A stretch of DNA of 64,000 nucleotides from Flagellimonas aquimarina (GTDB lineage: Bacteria > Bacteroidota > Bacteroidia > Flavobacteriales > Flavobacteriaceae). Both the position numbers and the translations under genes were made by a program. Under the pieces are notes generated by a model. That model was not told the origin of the DNA. It was given only the letters and a program-made list of their open reading frames with translations, and did no database searches. Positions 1-8,347 of the stretch are shown one piece after another. Position 1 is the first letter of the stretch, and every line of letters begins with the position of its first letter. The DNA is taken from contig NZ_QGEG01000002.1 of NCBI RefSeq assembly GCF_003149745.1, positions 186,001-250,000 on the forward strand, given 5' to 3'.

Positions 1-818
1 TGAGTAATACCAATGATAATCTGGATTATTATTTGGATAAGGGAATTATTAAGACAGATAAGTTAAATGTGCGTTCTGTAAAGGTTTATGGCGATGGTGC
101 TTTGGGTTCCCGAGGTGCGGCATTAAGAGAACCGTATTCAGATAAAGAAGGGCATTTTGGGGCAATGGTTACTCCAGTAGACCAAATTGAAGGTTTGGCA
201 GAACGTATAGCAGCTTCCGAATATCAGATGAATACCCATGCCATTGGAGATTCTGCAAATATTGTTGTTTTAAGAGCTTATAAAAAAGCATTGGAAGGTA
301 AACAAGATAGAAGATGGAAGGTGGAGCATGCACAGGTAATCTCAGAAGCGGATTTTGATTATTTTGAAAATGGAATAATTCCCTCCATACAACCTACACA
401 TGCTACCAGTGATATGTACTGGGCGGAAGATCGTTTGGGAGCGGCACGTGTACAAGGTGCCTATGCCTTTAAAACATTGTTGGATAAAGCGGGTACGGTG
501 GCTTTAGGTACCGATTTTCCAGTAGAGCATGTAAGTCCTTTTTTAACATTTTATGCAGCTGTTGCACGTCAAGATTTGGAAAAATACCCTGAAGGAGGTT
601 TTCAAATGAAGGATGCACTCTCGAGAGAAGAAACCTTAAAGGGAATGACCATTTGGGCAGCACATTCAAATTTTGAAGAAAGTGAAAAAGGAAGTATAGA
701 AGTTGGCAAATTTGCTGACTTTGTGATTTTAAGTGATGATATTATGACCATGCCAGTTGATGGTATTCCCAACTTAAAAGCAGAGCAGGTTTTTGTTGGA
801 GGGAATCAAGTAAAATAA
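1..818 (+). CDS. Amidohydrolase, YtcJ-like (5' end outside window)
   Basis: C-terminal part of a metal-dependent amidohydrolase of the Amidohydro_3 (YtcJ-like) family, TIM-barrel enzymes that hydrolyse amide bonds; the substrate cannot be told. The reading frame is open to base 1 (codons begin at base 3), so the N-terminal metal-binding HxH region lies outside. Visible family motifs are GDGALGSRGAAL, the metal-ligand stretch THAIGDSAN, VEHAQVI, the Asp-containing GTDFPVEH, and the closing SIEVGKFADFVIL strand, where these enzymes complete their small beta-sandwich. No frameshift is seen. It ends just before a bidirectional terminator. Family assignment is firm; function beyond hydrolase is unknown. 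Confidence 0.85.
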   Translation, partial: SNTNDNLDYYLDKGIIKTDKLNVRSVKVYGDGALGSRGAALREPYSDKEGHFGAMVTPVDQIEGLAERIAASEYQMNTHAIGDSANIVVLRAYKKALEGKQDRRWKVEHAQVISEADFDYFENGIIPSIQPTHATSDMYWAEDRLGAARVQGAYAFKTLLDKAGTVALGTDFPVEHVSPFLTFYAAVARQDLEKYPEGGFQMKDALSREETLKGMTIWAAHSNFEESEKGSIEVGKFADFVILSDDIMTMPVDGIPNLKAEQVFVGGNQVK

Positions 819-820
819 AA

Positions 821-842
821 AAGCGAGCCAAAGGGCTCGCTT
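821..842. terminator. Bidirectional intrinsic terminator
   Basis: A 9-bp perfect stem (AAGCGAGCC / GGCTCGCTT) with an AAAG loop, flanked by A and T runs on both sides. It lies between convergent genes and can serve the amidohydrolase and the DUF2911 gene. Confidence 0.9.
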
Positions 843-865
843 TTTCAACATTAAAACTATTTTGA

Positions 866-1399
866 TTACAGGCTCATAGCTAAAGAAACACGAGTGGTTC
901 CCCATCCCATGACCATATTGCTTCCAGCTTCATCAAAAGCAATAGAGAATGCTTCCAAAGACTCGCTATCAGTACTGGCCTTTGCAGTTACTCTAGCAAC
1001 ATCTGAAGCACTGTCGTATGAATATGCGCCCCATTGATTCAAATTGCTGTTAAGAATAACGGTCCACTCATCTTCTCCAGGAATTGTAAACAATGCATAC
1101 GTTCCAGCTTTTACAGCTTTTCCACCAACAGTGGCATCCTTGTAAAAGGTGATTTCCGCCGCTTCGTTAGCTCCAGTTCTCCAAACTTTACCAGCAGGGG
1201 CAAGTTCTGAAAGACTTCGACCTTTTAATTGAGGGCGACTATAAATTACACGAACGGCCTTATCCGAAACTCTATAACTGGAAGGATAAGCGGCAATGTC
1301 CGCAGGACTTTTATCTAAACCACCAAACTTTTGGGCTGTGGCTTCTGTAGAAAAAACCATTGCTAGGGTTAAGAAAGTAAGTAAGAATACATTTTTCAT
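866..1399 (-). CDS. DUF2911 family exported protein
   Basis: Exported protein of the DUF2911 family, common in Bacteroidota and of unknown function. I start it at the Met at 1399 rather than the in-frame Met eight codons upstream because a typical signal peptide (MKNVFLLTFLTLAMVF, cleavage near ATAQ) begins there. The mature part carries the family hallmarks: SPADIAAYP, RVIYSRPQLKGR, then WRTGANEAAEITF and a GTYALFTIPGEDEWTVILN segment. It is monocistronic, with a -7 promoter match just upstream and a shared terminator downstream. Periplasmic location is inferred from the signal peptide. Confidence 0.85.
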   Translation of the reverse strand: MKNVFLLTFLTLAMVFSTEATAQKFGGLDKSPADIAAYPSSYRVSDKAVRVIYSRPQLKGRSLSELAPAGKVWRTGANEAAEITFYKDATVGGKAVKAGTYALFTIPGEDEWTVILNSNLNQWGAYSYDSASDVARVTAKASTDSESLEAFSIAFDEAGSNMVMGWGTTRVSLAMSL

Positions 1400-1420
1400 G
1401 ATTAAAATTTTAGTTGTCCC

Positions 1421-1428
1421 CAAAACTA
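1421..1428 (-). promoter_or_regulatory. Promoter -7 element for the DUF2911 gene
   Basis: Read on the minus strand this is TAGTTTTG, an exact match to the Bacteroidota -7 consensus TAnnTTTG, about 22 bp upstream of the chosen start. No convincing -33 TTG is seen. It also argues against the upstream Met at 1423, which would leave no leader. Confidence 0.5.
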
Positions 1429-1639
1429 GCGCGTAATTAAATGAGGTTTTTATAAAGAGACGTTAAAATTTGCCAACCTTTCAAAATGTTCAATATTTAT
1501 GTGAAATAACTTTATATAGTGTTGATTCTCTTCTAATATCAAATATTTGATATCAAATTATAACTAAATAATGGCTTAATGTTTTATTAATGAAACCATG
1601 GGGCCATATTTGTATTAAAATTGTTATTAAATAAAAGTT

Positions 1640-3310
1640 ATGTGCGGAATAGTATGTGCGTTTGATGTTAAGGAAAGTACAGAAGCGTTAAGACCCCAAC
1701 TATTGGAAATGTCCAAAAAAGTTAGGCATAGAGGTCCAGATTGGAGTGGAATATATTCAGATGATAAAGCGATACTGGCTCATGAGAGATTGGCCATTGT
1801 AGATCCGGCATCTGGAAAGCAACCTCTTTTCAGCGCTGATGGAAAATTAATTTTGGCGGCTAACGGAGAAATTTATAATCATAGAGAGCTTAGACAGCAG
1901 TTTGAAGGAAACTATGAGTTTAGAACCAAATCTGATTGTGAGGTAATCTTGGCACTGTACCAAGAAAAGGGCGTTGATTTTGTTGATGAGCTAAACGGAA
2001 TCTTTGGTTTTGCCATATATGATAGTGAAAAAGACGAGTATTTCATCGCAAGAGACCATATGGGAATCATTCCGCTCTACATTGGATGGGATAAAAATGG
2101 AACCTTTTATGTGGCTTCAGAACTTAAAGCTTTAGAGGGAATATGTTCAAAAATTGAATTGTTTCCTCCCGGTCATTATTTACATAGTAAAGACGGTAAG
2201 TTTAAAAGGTGGTATAGGAGGGATTGGATGGATTATGAAGCTGTAAAAGAAAATGAAACCGGTATTATGGAGATTAGAGATGCTTTGGAAGCTGCGGTTC
2301 ATCGTCAACTAATGTCAGATGTACCTTATGGAGTGTTGTTATCTGGTGGATTGGATTCTTCTGTAACCTCTGCAATCGCAAAAAAATATTCCCAAATGAG
2401 GATTGAATCAGGTGATACAAAAGAAGCTTGGTGGCCTCAGTTGCATTCTTTTTCAGTAGGGTTGGAAGGTTCGCCAGATTTAGCGGCCGCCCAAAAAGTT
2501 GCGGAGCACATTGGAACTATTCACCATGAGATAAAGTTTACCATACAAGAAGGTTTAGATGCGATTAAGGATGTAATCTTTAACCTAGAAACCTATGATA
2601 TTACTACCATTAGGGCTTCCACTCCTATGTATTTAATGGCCAGGGTAATAAAATCTATGGGTATAAAAATGGTTTTATCAGGAGAAGGTGCAGATGAACT
2701 ATTCGGAGGATATCTATACTTTCACAAAGCCCCAAGCCCTAAAGATTTTCATGAAGAAACAGTAAGAAAACTAGATAAGCTGCACATGTATGATTGTCTT
2801 AGAGCAAATAAGTCACTTGCAGCATGGGGAATAGAAGGGCGTGTTCCTTTCTTGGATAAGGAGTTTATGGACATTGCCATGCGTATCAACCCAAAAGACA
2901 AAATGATCAATGGTGAGCGTATGGAAAAATGGGTTGTTCGTAAAGCATTTGAATCCTATTTGCCACACAGTGTGGCTTGGAGGCAAAAAGAGCAGTTTTC
3001 TGATGGTGTAGGGTACAGTTGGATAGATACATTAAAAGAGCTGGTAGAGCAGGAGGTGAGTGATGAACAATTGGCTAACGCACATTTTAAATTTCCAATA
3101 CAGACCCCTACTAGCAAAGAAGAATATTATTACCGCTCCATTTTTGAAGGGCATTTCCCTTCAGATGCCGCTGCACTGAGCGTTCCACAAGAACCTTCTG
3201 TGGCTTGTAGCACCAAAATAGCTTTGGAATGGGATGAAGCCTTTAAAAATATGAATGACCCTTCAGGAAGGGCTGTAGCCAATGTCCATGAAGACGCCTA
3301 TGCAAAATAA
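1640..3310 (+). CDS. asnB: Asparagine synthase B (glutamine-hydrolysing)
   Basis: Makes asparagine from aspartate, glutamine and ATP in the cytoplasm. Full length (556 residues). The N-terminal class II glutamine amidotransferase domain starts with the catalytic Cys2 (MCGIVCAF) and contains RHRGPD, AHERLAI and NGEIYNH. The C-terminal synthetase domain has the ATP pyrophosphatase loop SGGLDSS near residues 235-241 and the GEGADELFGGY motif. The start is fixed by the need for Cys at position 2 after Met removal. Monocistronic, with a strong terminator 60 bp downstream. High confidence. Confidence 0.97.
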   Translation: MCGIVCAFDVKESTEALRPQLLEMSKKVRHRGPDWSGIYSDDKAILAHERLAIVDPASGKQPLFSADGKLILAANGEIYNHRELRQQFEGNYEFRTKSDCEVILALYQEKGVDFVDELNGIFGFAIYDSEKDEYFIARDHMGIIPLYIGWDKNGTFYVASELKALEGICSKIELFPPGHYLHSKDGKFKRWYRRDWMDYEAVKENETGIMEIRDALEAAVHRQLMSDVPYGVLLSGGLDSSVTSAIAKKYSQMRIESGDTKEAWWPQLHSFSVGLEGSPDLAAAQKVAEHIGTIHHEIKFTIQEGLDAIKDVIFNLETYDITTIRASTPMYLMARVIKSMGIKMVLSGEGADELFGGYLYFHKAPSPKDFHEETVRKLDKLHMYDCLRANKSLAAWGIEGRVPFLDKEFMDIAMRINPKDKMINGERMEKWVVRKAFESYLPHSVAWRQKEQFSDGVGYSWIDTLKELVEQEVSDEQLANAHFKFPIQTPTSKEEYYYRSIFEGHFPSDAAALSVPQEPSVACSTKIALEWDEAFKNMNDPSGRAVANVHEDAYAK

Positions 3311-3372
3311 CTAACCAACCAAAGAGATATGTAGTAGGAAGATGTCGTTTTGTTTCATTTTCAATTAGTCAG

Positions 3373-3398
3373 AAAAGCCCCTTTTTAAGGGGCTTTTT
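3373..3398 (+). terminator. Intrinsic terminator of asnB
   Basis: An 11-bp stem (AAAAGCCCCTT / AAGGGGCTTTT) with a 3-base loop, followed by T residues, 62 bp after the asnB stop codon. Confidence 0.9.
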
Positions 3399-3514
3399 GA
3401 TGCATTTTATGGTCAGTTCTGAGCCAAAAAACCAAACCTTTTTTTCCACATTCACTTGTTGATAACTTGAGAGGTGCAAAAGGCTTCAAGCACCTAATTT
3501 CACTGGGTATTGCT

Positions 3515-3522
3515 TATATTTG
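3515..3522 (+). promoter_or_regulatory. Promoter -7 element for gyrB
   Basis: TATATTTG, an exact TAnnTTTG match, 38 bp upstream of the gyrB start. The -33 element is not obvious. Confidence 0.55.
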
Positions 3523-3559
3523 TAAGATTTGAAAATTTCAAGGCTAATACAGAAATTAT

Positions 3560-5500
3560 ATGAGCGAAGAAGCTAAAAAAAACCAATATTCAGCGGATAG
3601 TATCCAAGCCCTGGAAGGGATGGAACACGTACGTATGCGACCTTCCATGTATATTGGAGATGTCGGTTCCAGAGGATTGCATCATTTGGTATATGAAGTA
3701 GTGGATAATTCCATTGATGAGGCCATGGGTGGTCATTGTGATACTATTAATGTTACTATCAATGAGGATAATTCCATAACAACCAAAGATAATGGTAGAG
3801 GAATTCCAGTAGGATTGCACAAAAAAGAAGGAGTTTCAGCTTTGGAAGTTGTAATGACAAAGATTGGTGCTGGTGGTAAGTTTGATAAAGACTCCTATAA
3901 AGTTTCTGGAGGTCTTCATGGTGTGGGTGTTTCCGTGGTCAACGCTTTATCTGTTCATTTAAAAGCTACGGTATTTAGAGAAGGAAAAGTATGGGAGCAA
4001 GAATATGAAAGAGGTAAAACCTCATACCCTGTTAAAAGTATAGGTGAGAGTAAAGAAACGGGCACGGAGGTAACCTTTATGCCAGATAACACTATTTTCT
4101 CTCAAACCACAGAATATAATTATGACACTTTGGCAAATAGAATGCGTGAGCTTTCTTATTTGAACAAAGGGGTTACGATTACCCTTACGGATAAGCGAAA
4201 TAAAGATGATAAAGGAGAATTTATCTCGGAAACTTTTCATTCTGATGAAGGATTAAAAGAATTTATCAAGTTTTTAGATAGTAATCGTGAGCCACTTATC
4301 CAAAGTGTAATCTCAATGGAGGGCGAAAAAAATGGAATTCCTGTAGAAGTGGCCATGGTCTACAATACAGGGTTTACAGAAAATCTTCACTCTTACGTGA
4401 ACAATATCAACACTCACGAAGGGGGGACTCATTTGTCAGGTTTTAGAAGAGGGTTGACTTCTACTTTAAAAAAGTATGCAGATAGTTCTGGAATGCTTGA
4501 TAAACTAAAATTTGAGGTTGCCGGTGATGATTTTAGGGAAGGATTAACAGCCATTGTTTCGGTTAAGGTTGCAGAACCTCAGTTTGAGGGTCAGACCAAA
4601 ACTAAACTAGGTAATAGAGAGGTGACTAGTGCGGTAAGTCAGGCAGTTTCAGAAATGCTGACTAATTATCTGGAAGAACATCCAGACGATGCAAAAGTAA
4701 TAGTCCAAAAAGTGGTTTTGGCGGCTACAGCGAGACATGCAGCTGCGAAAGCTAGAGAAATGGTCCAACGTAAAACGGTAATGAGTATTGGAGGTCTTCC
4801 AGGAAAATTATCAGACTGTTCAGATCAGGACCCGGCCAATTGTGAAGTGTTCTTGGTAGAGGGTGACTCCGCAGGAGGAACAGCCAAACAAGGAAGAGAT
4901 AGAAAATTTCAGGCAATATTACCACTACGTGGTAAAATCTTGAACGTTGAGAAAGCCATGCAGCACAAGGTTTTTGAAAACGAGGAGATTAAAAATATCT
5001 ACACCGCACTTGGTGTCACGATTGGAACCGAAGAGGATAGTAAAGCATTAAATCTTGAAAAATTACGCTACCACAAAGTAGTGATCATGTGCGATGCGGA
5101 TGTGGATGGTAGCCACATTGAGACTTTGATTCTTACGTTCTTTTTCAGATATATGCGTGAATTGATAGAAGGAGGACATGTTTACATTGCAACCCCACCA
5201 TTATATCTGGTTAAGAAAGGTACTAAAAGAAGATATGCCTGGACCGATGAGGAACGTGATGAGATTGTAGAGTCCATGAATGGTGGAGCCGGTATTCAGC
5301 GGTATAAGGGTCTTGGTGAAATGAATGCAGAGCAATTGTGGGATACTACAATGAATCCCGATTTTAGAACTTTACGACAAGTTACCATAGATAATGCGAC
5401 AGAAACTGATCGTATTTTCTCCATGTTAATGGGTGATGAGGTACCTCCAAGACGTGAATTTATAGAGAAAAATGCTGTCTATGCGAACATAGATGTATAG
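3560..5500 (+). CDS. gyrB: DNA gyrase subunit B
   Basis: ATPase subunit of DNA gyrase, which introduces negative supercoils together with GyrA. 646 residues, the normal length for Bacteroidota GyrB. The GHKL ATPase domain shows EVVDNSIDEAM and the glycine-rich KVSGGLHGVGVSVVNALS; the transducer domain has QTKTKLGN; the TOPRIM domain has EGDSAGG and the metal-binding DADVDGSHI; the tail ends with QRYKGLGEMN. These, with the opening ALEGMEHVRMRPSMYIGD, favour GyrB over ParE. Own promoter and terminator; gyrA is not adjacent. Confidence 0.97.
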   Translation: MSEEAKKNQYSADSIQALEGMEHVRMRPSMYIGDVGSRGLHHLVYEVVDNSIDEAMGGHCDTINVTINEDNSITTKDNGRGIPVGLHKKEGVSALEVVMTKIGAGGKFDKDSYKVSGGLHGVGVSVVNALSVHLKATVFREGKVWEQEYERGKTSYPVKSIGESKETGTEVTFMPDNTIFSQTTEYNYDTLANRMRELSYLNKGVTITLTDKRNKDDKGEFISETFHSDEGLKEFIKFLDSNREPLIQSVISMEGEKNGIPVEVAMVYNTGFTENLHSYVNNINTHEGGTHLSGFRRGLTSTLKKYADSSGMLDKLKFEVAGDDFREGLTAIVSVKVAEPQFEGQTKTKLGNREVTSAVSQAVSEMLTNYLEEHPDDAKVIVQKVVLAATARHAAAKAREMVQRKTVMSIGGLPGKLSDCSDQDPANCEVFLVEGDSAGGTAKQGRDRKFQAILPLRGKILNVEKAMQHKVFENEEIKNIYTALGVTIGTEEDSKALNLEKLRYHKVVIMCDADVDGSHIETLILTFFFRYMRELIEGGHVYIATPPLYLVKKGTKRRYAWTDEERDEIVESMNGGAGIQRYKGLGEMNAEQLWDTTMNPDFRTLRQVTIDNATETDRIFSMLMGDEVPPRREFIEKNAVYANIDV

Positions 5501-5520
5501 ATAATAGCATTTCACAACAA

Positions 5521-5546
5521 AAACTCGCTCCTACAAAGCGAGTTTT
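5521..5546 (+). terminator. Intrinsic terminator of gyrB
   Basis: A 9-bp stem (AAACTCGCT / AGCGAGTTT) with a 7-base loop, then T residues, about 20 bp after the gyrB stop. Confidence 0.88.
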
Positions 5547-5571
5547 TTAGTTTTAGGAAAAATTTTACAAG

Positions 5572-6585
5572 ATGAAAAGAATTGTTCTTTTACTCGCATT
5601 GTGTAGTTTTTCCTTAGGAATGGCGCAATCTAACTTAAATGATCTTTTAGCTGCAGGTTTAAATGATGCCGAGCGTTTTACAACGGCTTGGCTCGCGCCA
5701 GTTACGGAAGCAGGGGTTTATAGCATCTCCAATGGATGGTATAACTCAGCCGATGCAAAACCACTGGGCGGTTTTGAAATTTCGATCATTGGTAATATTA
5801 CTGGATTTAAAAATAAAGGTGATAAAAAGGCCTTCACATTGAATACGGCAGATTATGAAAACCTTACGTTTACCGATGGCAGTACTTCCAAAGAGGTTGC
5901 AACTGCATTAGGTGACATTGAAGGGGTGGATGTTGCGGTCAACGCAACCATTGAAGGCCAGCAAGTTAGCACAGTCTTTGAACTGCCTTCTGGTCTTTCA
6001 TCCGAAGATTTGAACTTTGTTCCTTCAGGATACATTCAAGCTAGTGTAGGTCTTATTAAAGGAACAGAGGTAAAAGCACGCTTCTTACCTAAAATAAAGA
6101 CAGATGATGTCTCTATTGGGCTAATTGGCTTTGGGGTTCAGCATGATTTCACAAAACACCTTCCAGCAGATAAATTGTTGCCTGTTGCAATTTCTGCAGT
6201 AATTGGATACACCAAATTAAGTGGCGAGTATGATTTTACAAGTACAGATGTCATAAATGGAGAAAACCAACGTATTGACGCCCAATTTAGTTCTTGGAAC
6301 TTTAGTGCCGTAGTTTCTACTCGTTTGCCGGTCATCAATTTTTATGGAGGACTAAATTATATCACAGGAAAAGCCGATACCGATATTTTAGGTAGGTATG
6401 AAATTGAAACAACCGTTGGTGCCCCAATCGTTTATAACGACCCATTTGCAATTGGTAATAATATTAGTGGAGTCTCCGGTAATATTGGAACAAAATTGAA
6501 GTTAGGTTTCTTTAGATTAAACGCAGACTATAATATTGCTGAGTTTAGCACCTTTACATTTGGAGTGAACTTTGGATTTAGATAG
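5572..6585 (+). CDS. DUF6588-type outer-membrane protein
   Basis: Predicted exported beta-barrel protein of 337 residues. A signal peptide (MKRIVLLLALCSFSLGMAQ) is followed by the motif NLNDLLAAGLNDAERFTTAWLAPVTE, typical of flavobacterial DUF6588 proteins. The rest alternates hydrophobic and polar residues, with strand-like stretches such as VGLIKGTEVKARFLP and FGGLNYITG-like segments, and it ends in FTFGVNFGFR, a plausible last barrel strand with aromatic residues. The start lies only 26 bp after the gyrB terminator. Function unknown; outer-membrane location is inferred. Confidence 0.75.
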   Translation: MKRIVLLLALCSFSLGMAQSNLNDLLAAGLNDAERFTTAWLAPVTEAGVYSISNGWYNSADAKPLGGFEISIIGNITGFKNKGDKKAFTLNTADYENLTFTDGSTSKEVATALGDIEGVDVAVNATIEGQQVSTVFELPSGLSSEDLNFVPSGYIQASVGLIKGTEVKARFLPKIKTDDVSIGLIGFGVQHDFTKHLPADKLLPVAISAVIGYTKLSGEYDFTSTDVINGENQRIDAQFSSWNFSAVVSTRLPVINFYGGLNYITGKADTDILGRYEIETTVGAPIVYNDPFAIGNNISGVSGNIGTKLKLGFFRLNADYNIAEFSTFTFGVNFGFR

Positions 6586-6611
6586 TCCATAGATTTATCA
6601 TATAAAATATA

Positions 6612-6639
6612 AAAGGCCCCAACGAAAGTCGGGGCCTTT
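6612..6639. terminator. Bidirectional intrinsic terminator
   Basis: A 9-bp stem (AAAGGCCCC / GGGGCCTTT) with an inner A-T and C-G pair closing a GAAA tetraloop. It lies between the convergent DUF6588 and lipoprotein genes. Confidence 0.9.
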
Positions 6640-6667
6640 ATAATTTTCATATTGCGCGTCTTCTTGA

Positions 6668-7036
6668 TTACTCTCTGGTGGCGAAGACAGTACCATTATC
6701 CAGAGCTAATATTTCTGGGTCATTGGTCTGTTCTAAACTTACACTAACATCGGTTATTTCAGTATCAGAATAAATAATGGTATAAACGCCATTTTCTTCA
6801 GACCATTTAAAATCGGTATAATACAATAGGTTAGAGTCAGAATAACTTTGATATCTACCTAAGTATACGTCGTTGAAAATCCACTCCTCTCGAGTAGTAT
6901 TTTCATTTTTGTTGTCAGAAGCGGAGTTCGCACGTGCCCAGATACCCAAAATAGGGTCATTGTTTTCTGGAATACTTGTACAGTTACTAATTGCAATTAT
7001 GCATACAATTGACAACAATGAAAAGAATTTTTTCAT
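6668..7036 (-). CDS. Small lipoprotein, unknown function
   Basis: 122-residue predicted lipoprotein. The signal sequence ends in the lipobox AISNC, with Cys19 as the lipidation site. The mature part (PILGIWARANSAS, then EEWIFNDVYLGRYQSY and alternating strands) resembles the short lipocalin-like lipoproteins common in flavobacteria, which open with a GxW motif; this is a fold guess only. Monocistronic, 245 bp from mdh, and sharing the 6612-6639 terminator. No specific function can be given. Confidence 0.7.
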   Translation of the reverse strand: MKKFFSLLSIVCIIAISNCTSIPENNDPILGIWARANSASDNKNENTTREEWIFNDVYLGRYQSYSDSNLLYYTDFKWSEENGVYTIIYSDTEITDVSVSLEQTNDPEILALDNGTVFATRE

Positions 7037-7247
7037 AGGTTAAGTAGGTTAAACATAATTTGGGATTATTAGAACGCTGATTTATGAAGAACTATTGTTA
7101 CAAATTCGATGTATGGTAGATCTAGTTTATATTTCTTCGTTGAACTGCATATTTCGTTAACATTAAGGATAATTTACCTACAAAGCCATAGGAAAATAGA
7201 TATTACCTAAAATGCCAAAAATCAGTTTTTTTCTTACCTAAATGCCT

Positions 7248-7255
7248 TATTTTTG
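7248..7255 (+). promoter_or_regulatory. Promoter -7 element for mdh
   Basis: TATTTTTG, an exact TAnnTTTG match, 27 bp upstream of the mdh start codon. Confidence 0.55.
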
Positions 7256-7281
7256 AACCATTAAAATTTAAACCTATAAAG

Positions 7282-8208
7282 ATGAAAATTACCGTAGTTG
7301 GAGCAGGCGCCGTTGGTGCAAGTTGTGCCGAATATATTGCAATGAAAAATTTTGCATCAGAAGTTGTTTTATTGGACATAAAAGAAGGATATGCTGAAGG
7401 CAAGGCAATGGATTTGATGCAGACGGCTTCACTAAATGGTTTTGACACCAAAATTACTGGAAGTACAAGTGATTATTCTAAGACGGCTGGTAGTGATATT
7501 GCTGTAATCACTTCAGGTATTCCTCGTAAGCCAGGAATGACACGAGAAGAACTTATAGGGATTAACGCTGGGATCGTAAAGACGGTATCTTCTAGTCTTT
7601 TGGAACATTCTCCCAATGTTATTTTGATAGTGGTAAGCAATCCAATGGATACAATGACCTATTTGGTTCATAAAACCACAGATTTACCAAGACATAGAAT
7701 CATAGGAATGGGAGGCGCTTTAGATAGCGCTCGTTTCAAATATAGATTGGCAGAAGCCTTAGAAGCTCCAATCTCTGATATAGACGGTATGGTCATTGGA
7801 GGTCATAGTGATAAAGGTATGGTGCCACTAATTGGACATGCGGCAAGGAATAGTGTTAAGGTTTCTGAGTTTTTGTCCAAAGACCGTATGCAACAGGTAG
7901 TTGAAGACACCAAAGTAGGAGGTGCTACACTCACAAAGCTTTTAGGAACTAGTGCCTGGTACGCTCCCGGAGCAGCTGTCTCTGGATTGGTGCAGGCAAT
8001 TGCTTGCGACCAGAAAAAAATGTTTCCGTGCTCCACATTGTTGGAAGGAGAGTTCGGTCTTAACGATATTTGTATAGGGGTGCCGGTACTGTTGGGTAGA
8101 AATGGTATTGAGAAGATTGTTGAAATCGAATTAAGCGATGCGGAAAAAGCCAAAATGCAAGAAAGTGCCGAAGGAGTTAAAAAAACCAATGGCCTACTTC
8201 AATTGTAA
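7282..8208 (+). CDS. mdh: Malate dehydrogenase
   Basis: NAD-dependent malate/oxaloacetate interconversion in the citric acid cycle. 308 residues, the length of the lactate-dehydrogenase-like bacterial MDH class. The Rossmann loop is GAGAVGASCAEY near the N-terminus, followed by the acidic VLLDI strand end that selects NAD. TSGIPRKPGMTREEL carries the substrate-binding Arg pair that marks malate rather than lactate specificity, and GGHSDKGMVPL contains the catalytic His. Single-gene unit between a -7 promoter and a strong terminator. Confidence 0.96.
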   Translation: MKITVVGAGAVGASCAEYIAMKNFASEVVLLDIKEGYAEGKAMDLMQTASLNGFDTKITGSTSDYSKTAGSDIAVITSGIPRKPGMTREELIGINAGIVKTVSSSLLEHSPNVILIVVSNPMDTMTYLVHKTTDLPRHRIIGMGGALDSARFKYRLAEALEAPISDIDGMVIGGHSDKGMVPLIGHAARNSVKVSEFLSKDRMQQVVEDTKVGGATLTKLLGTSAWYAPGAAVSGLVQAIACDQKKMFPCSTLLEGEFGLNDICIGVPVLLGRNGIEKIVEIELSDAEKAKMQESAEGVKKTNGLLQL

Positions 8209-8233
8209 ACTTTGATGCATTTTAAGATTTAAA

Positions 8234-8261
8234 ACAAATGGGCGGGAAACCGCCCATTTGT
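8234..8261 (+). terminator. Intrinsic terminator of mdh
   Basis: A 12-bp perfect stem (ACAAATGGGCGG / CCGCCCATTTGT) closed by a GAAA tetraloop, 26 bp after the mdh stop. The trailing T run is weak, but the stem is very stable. Confidence 0.85.
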
Positions 8262-8278
8262 AATTCCCATAAATTCTA

Positions 8279-8309
8279 TTGGCAAATCTTGTGGGAAATG
8301 ATATATTTG
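8279..8309 (+). promoter_or_regulatory. Promoter of secDF
   Basis: TTG at 8279-8281, a 20-bp spacer, then TATATTTG at 8302-8309. This matches the Bacteroidota -33/-7 arrangement; the secDF start is 38 bp further on. Confidence 0.65.
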
Positions 8310-8347
8310 CACGCTGTTTAAGAAAACTTCTAAAAATTTAATAATCA

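Noticed and set aside
3560..5500. ParE instead of GyrB
   Set aside because: Length, the opening LEGMEHVRMRPSMYIGD and the C-terminal tail fit GyrB; no parC is adjacent.
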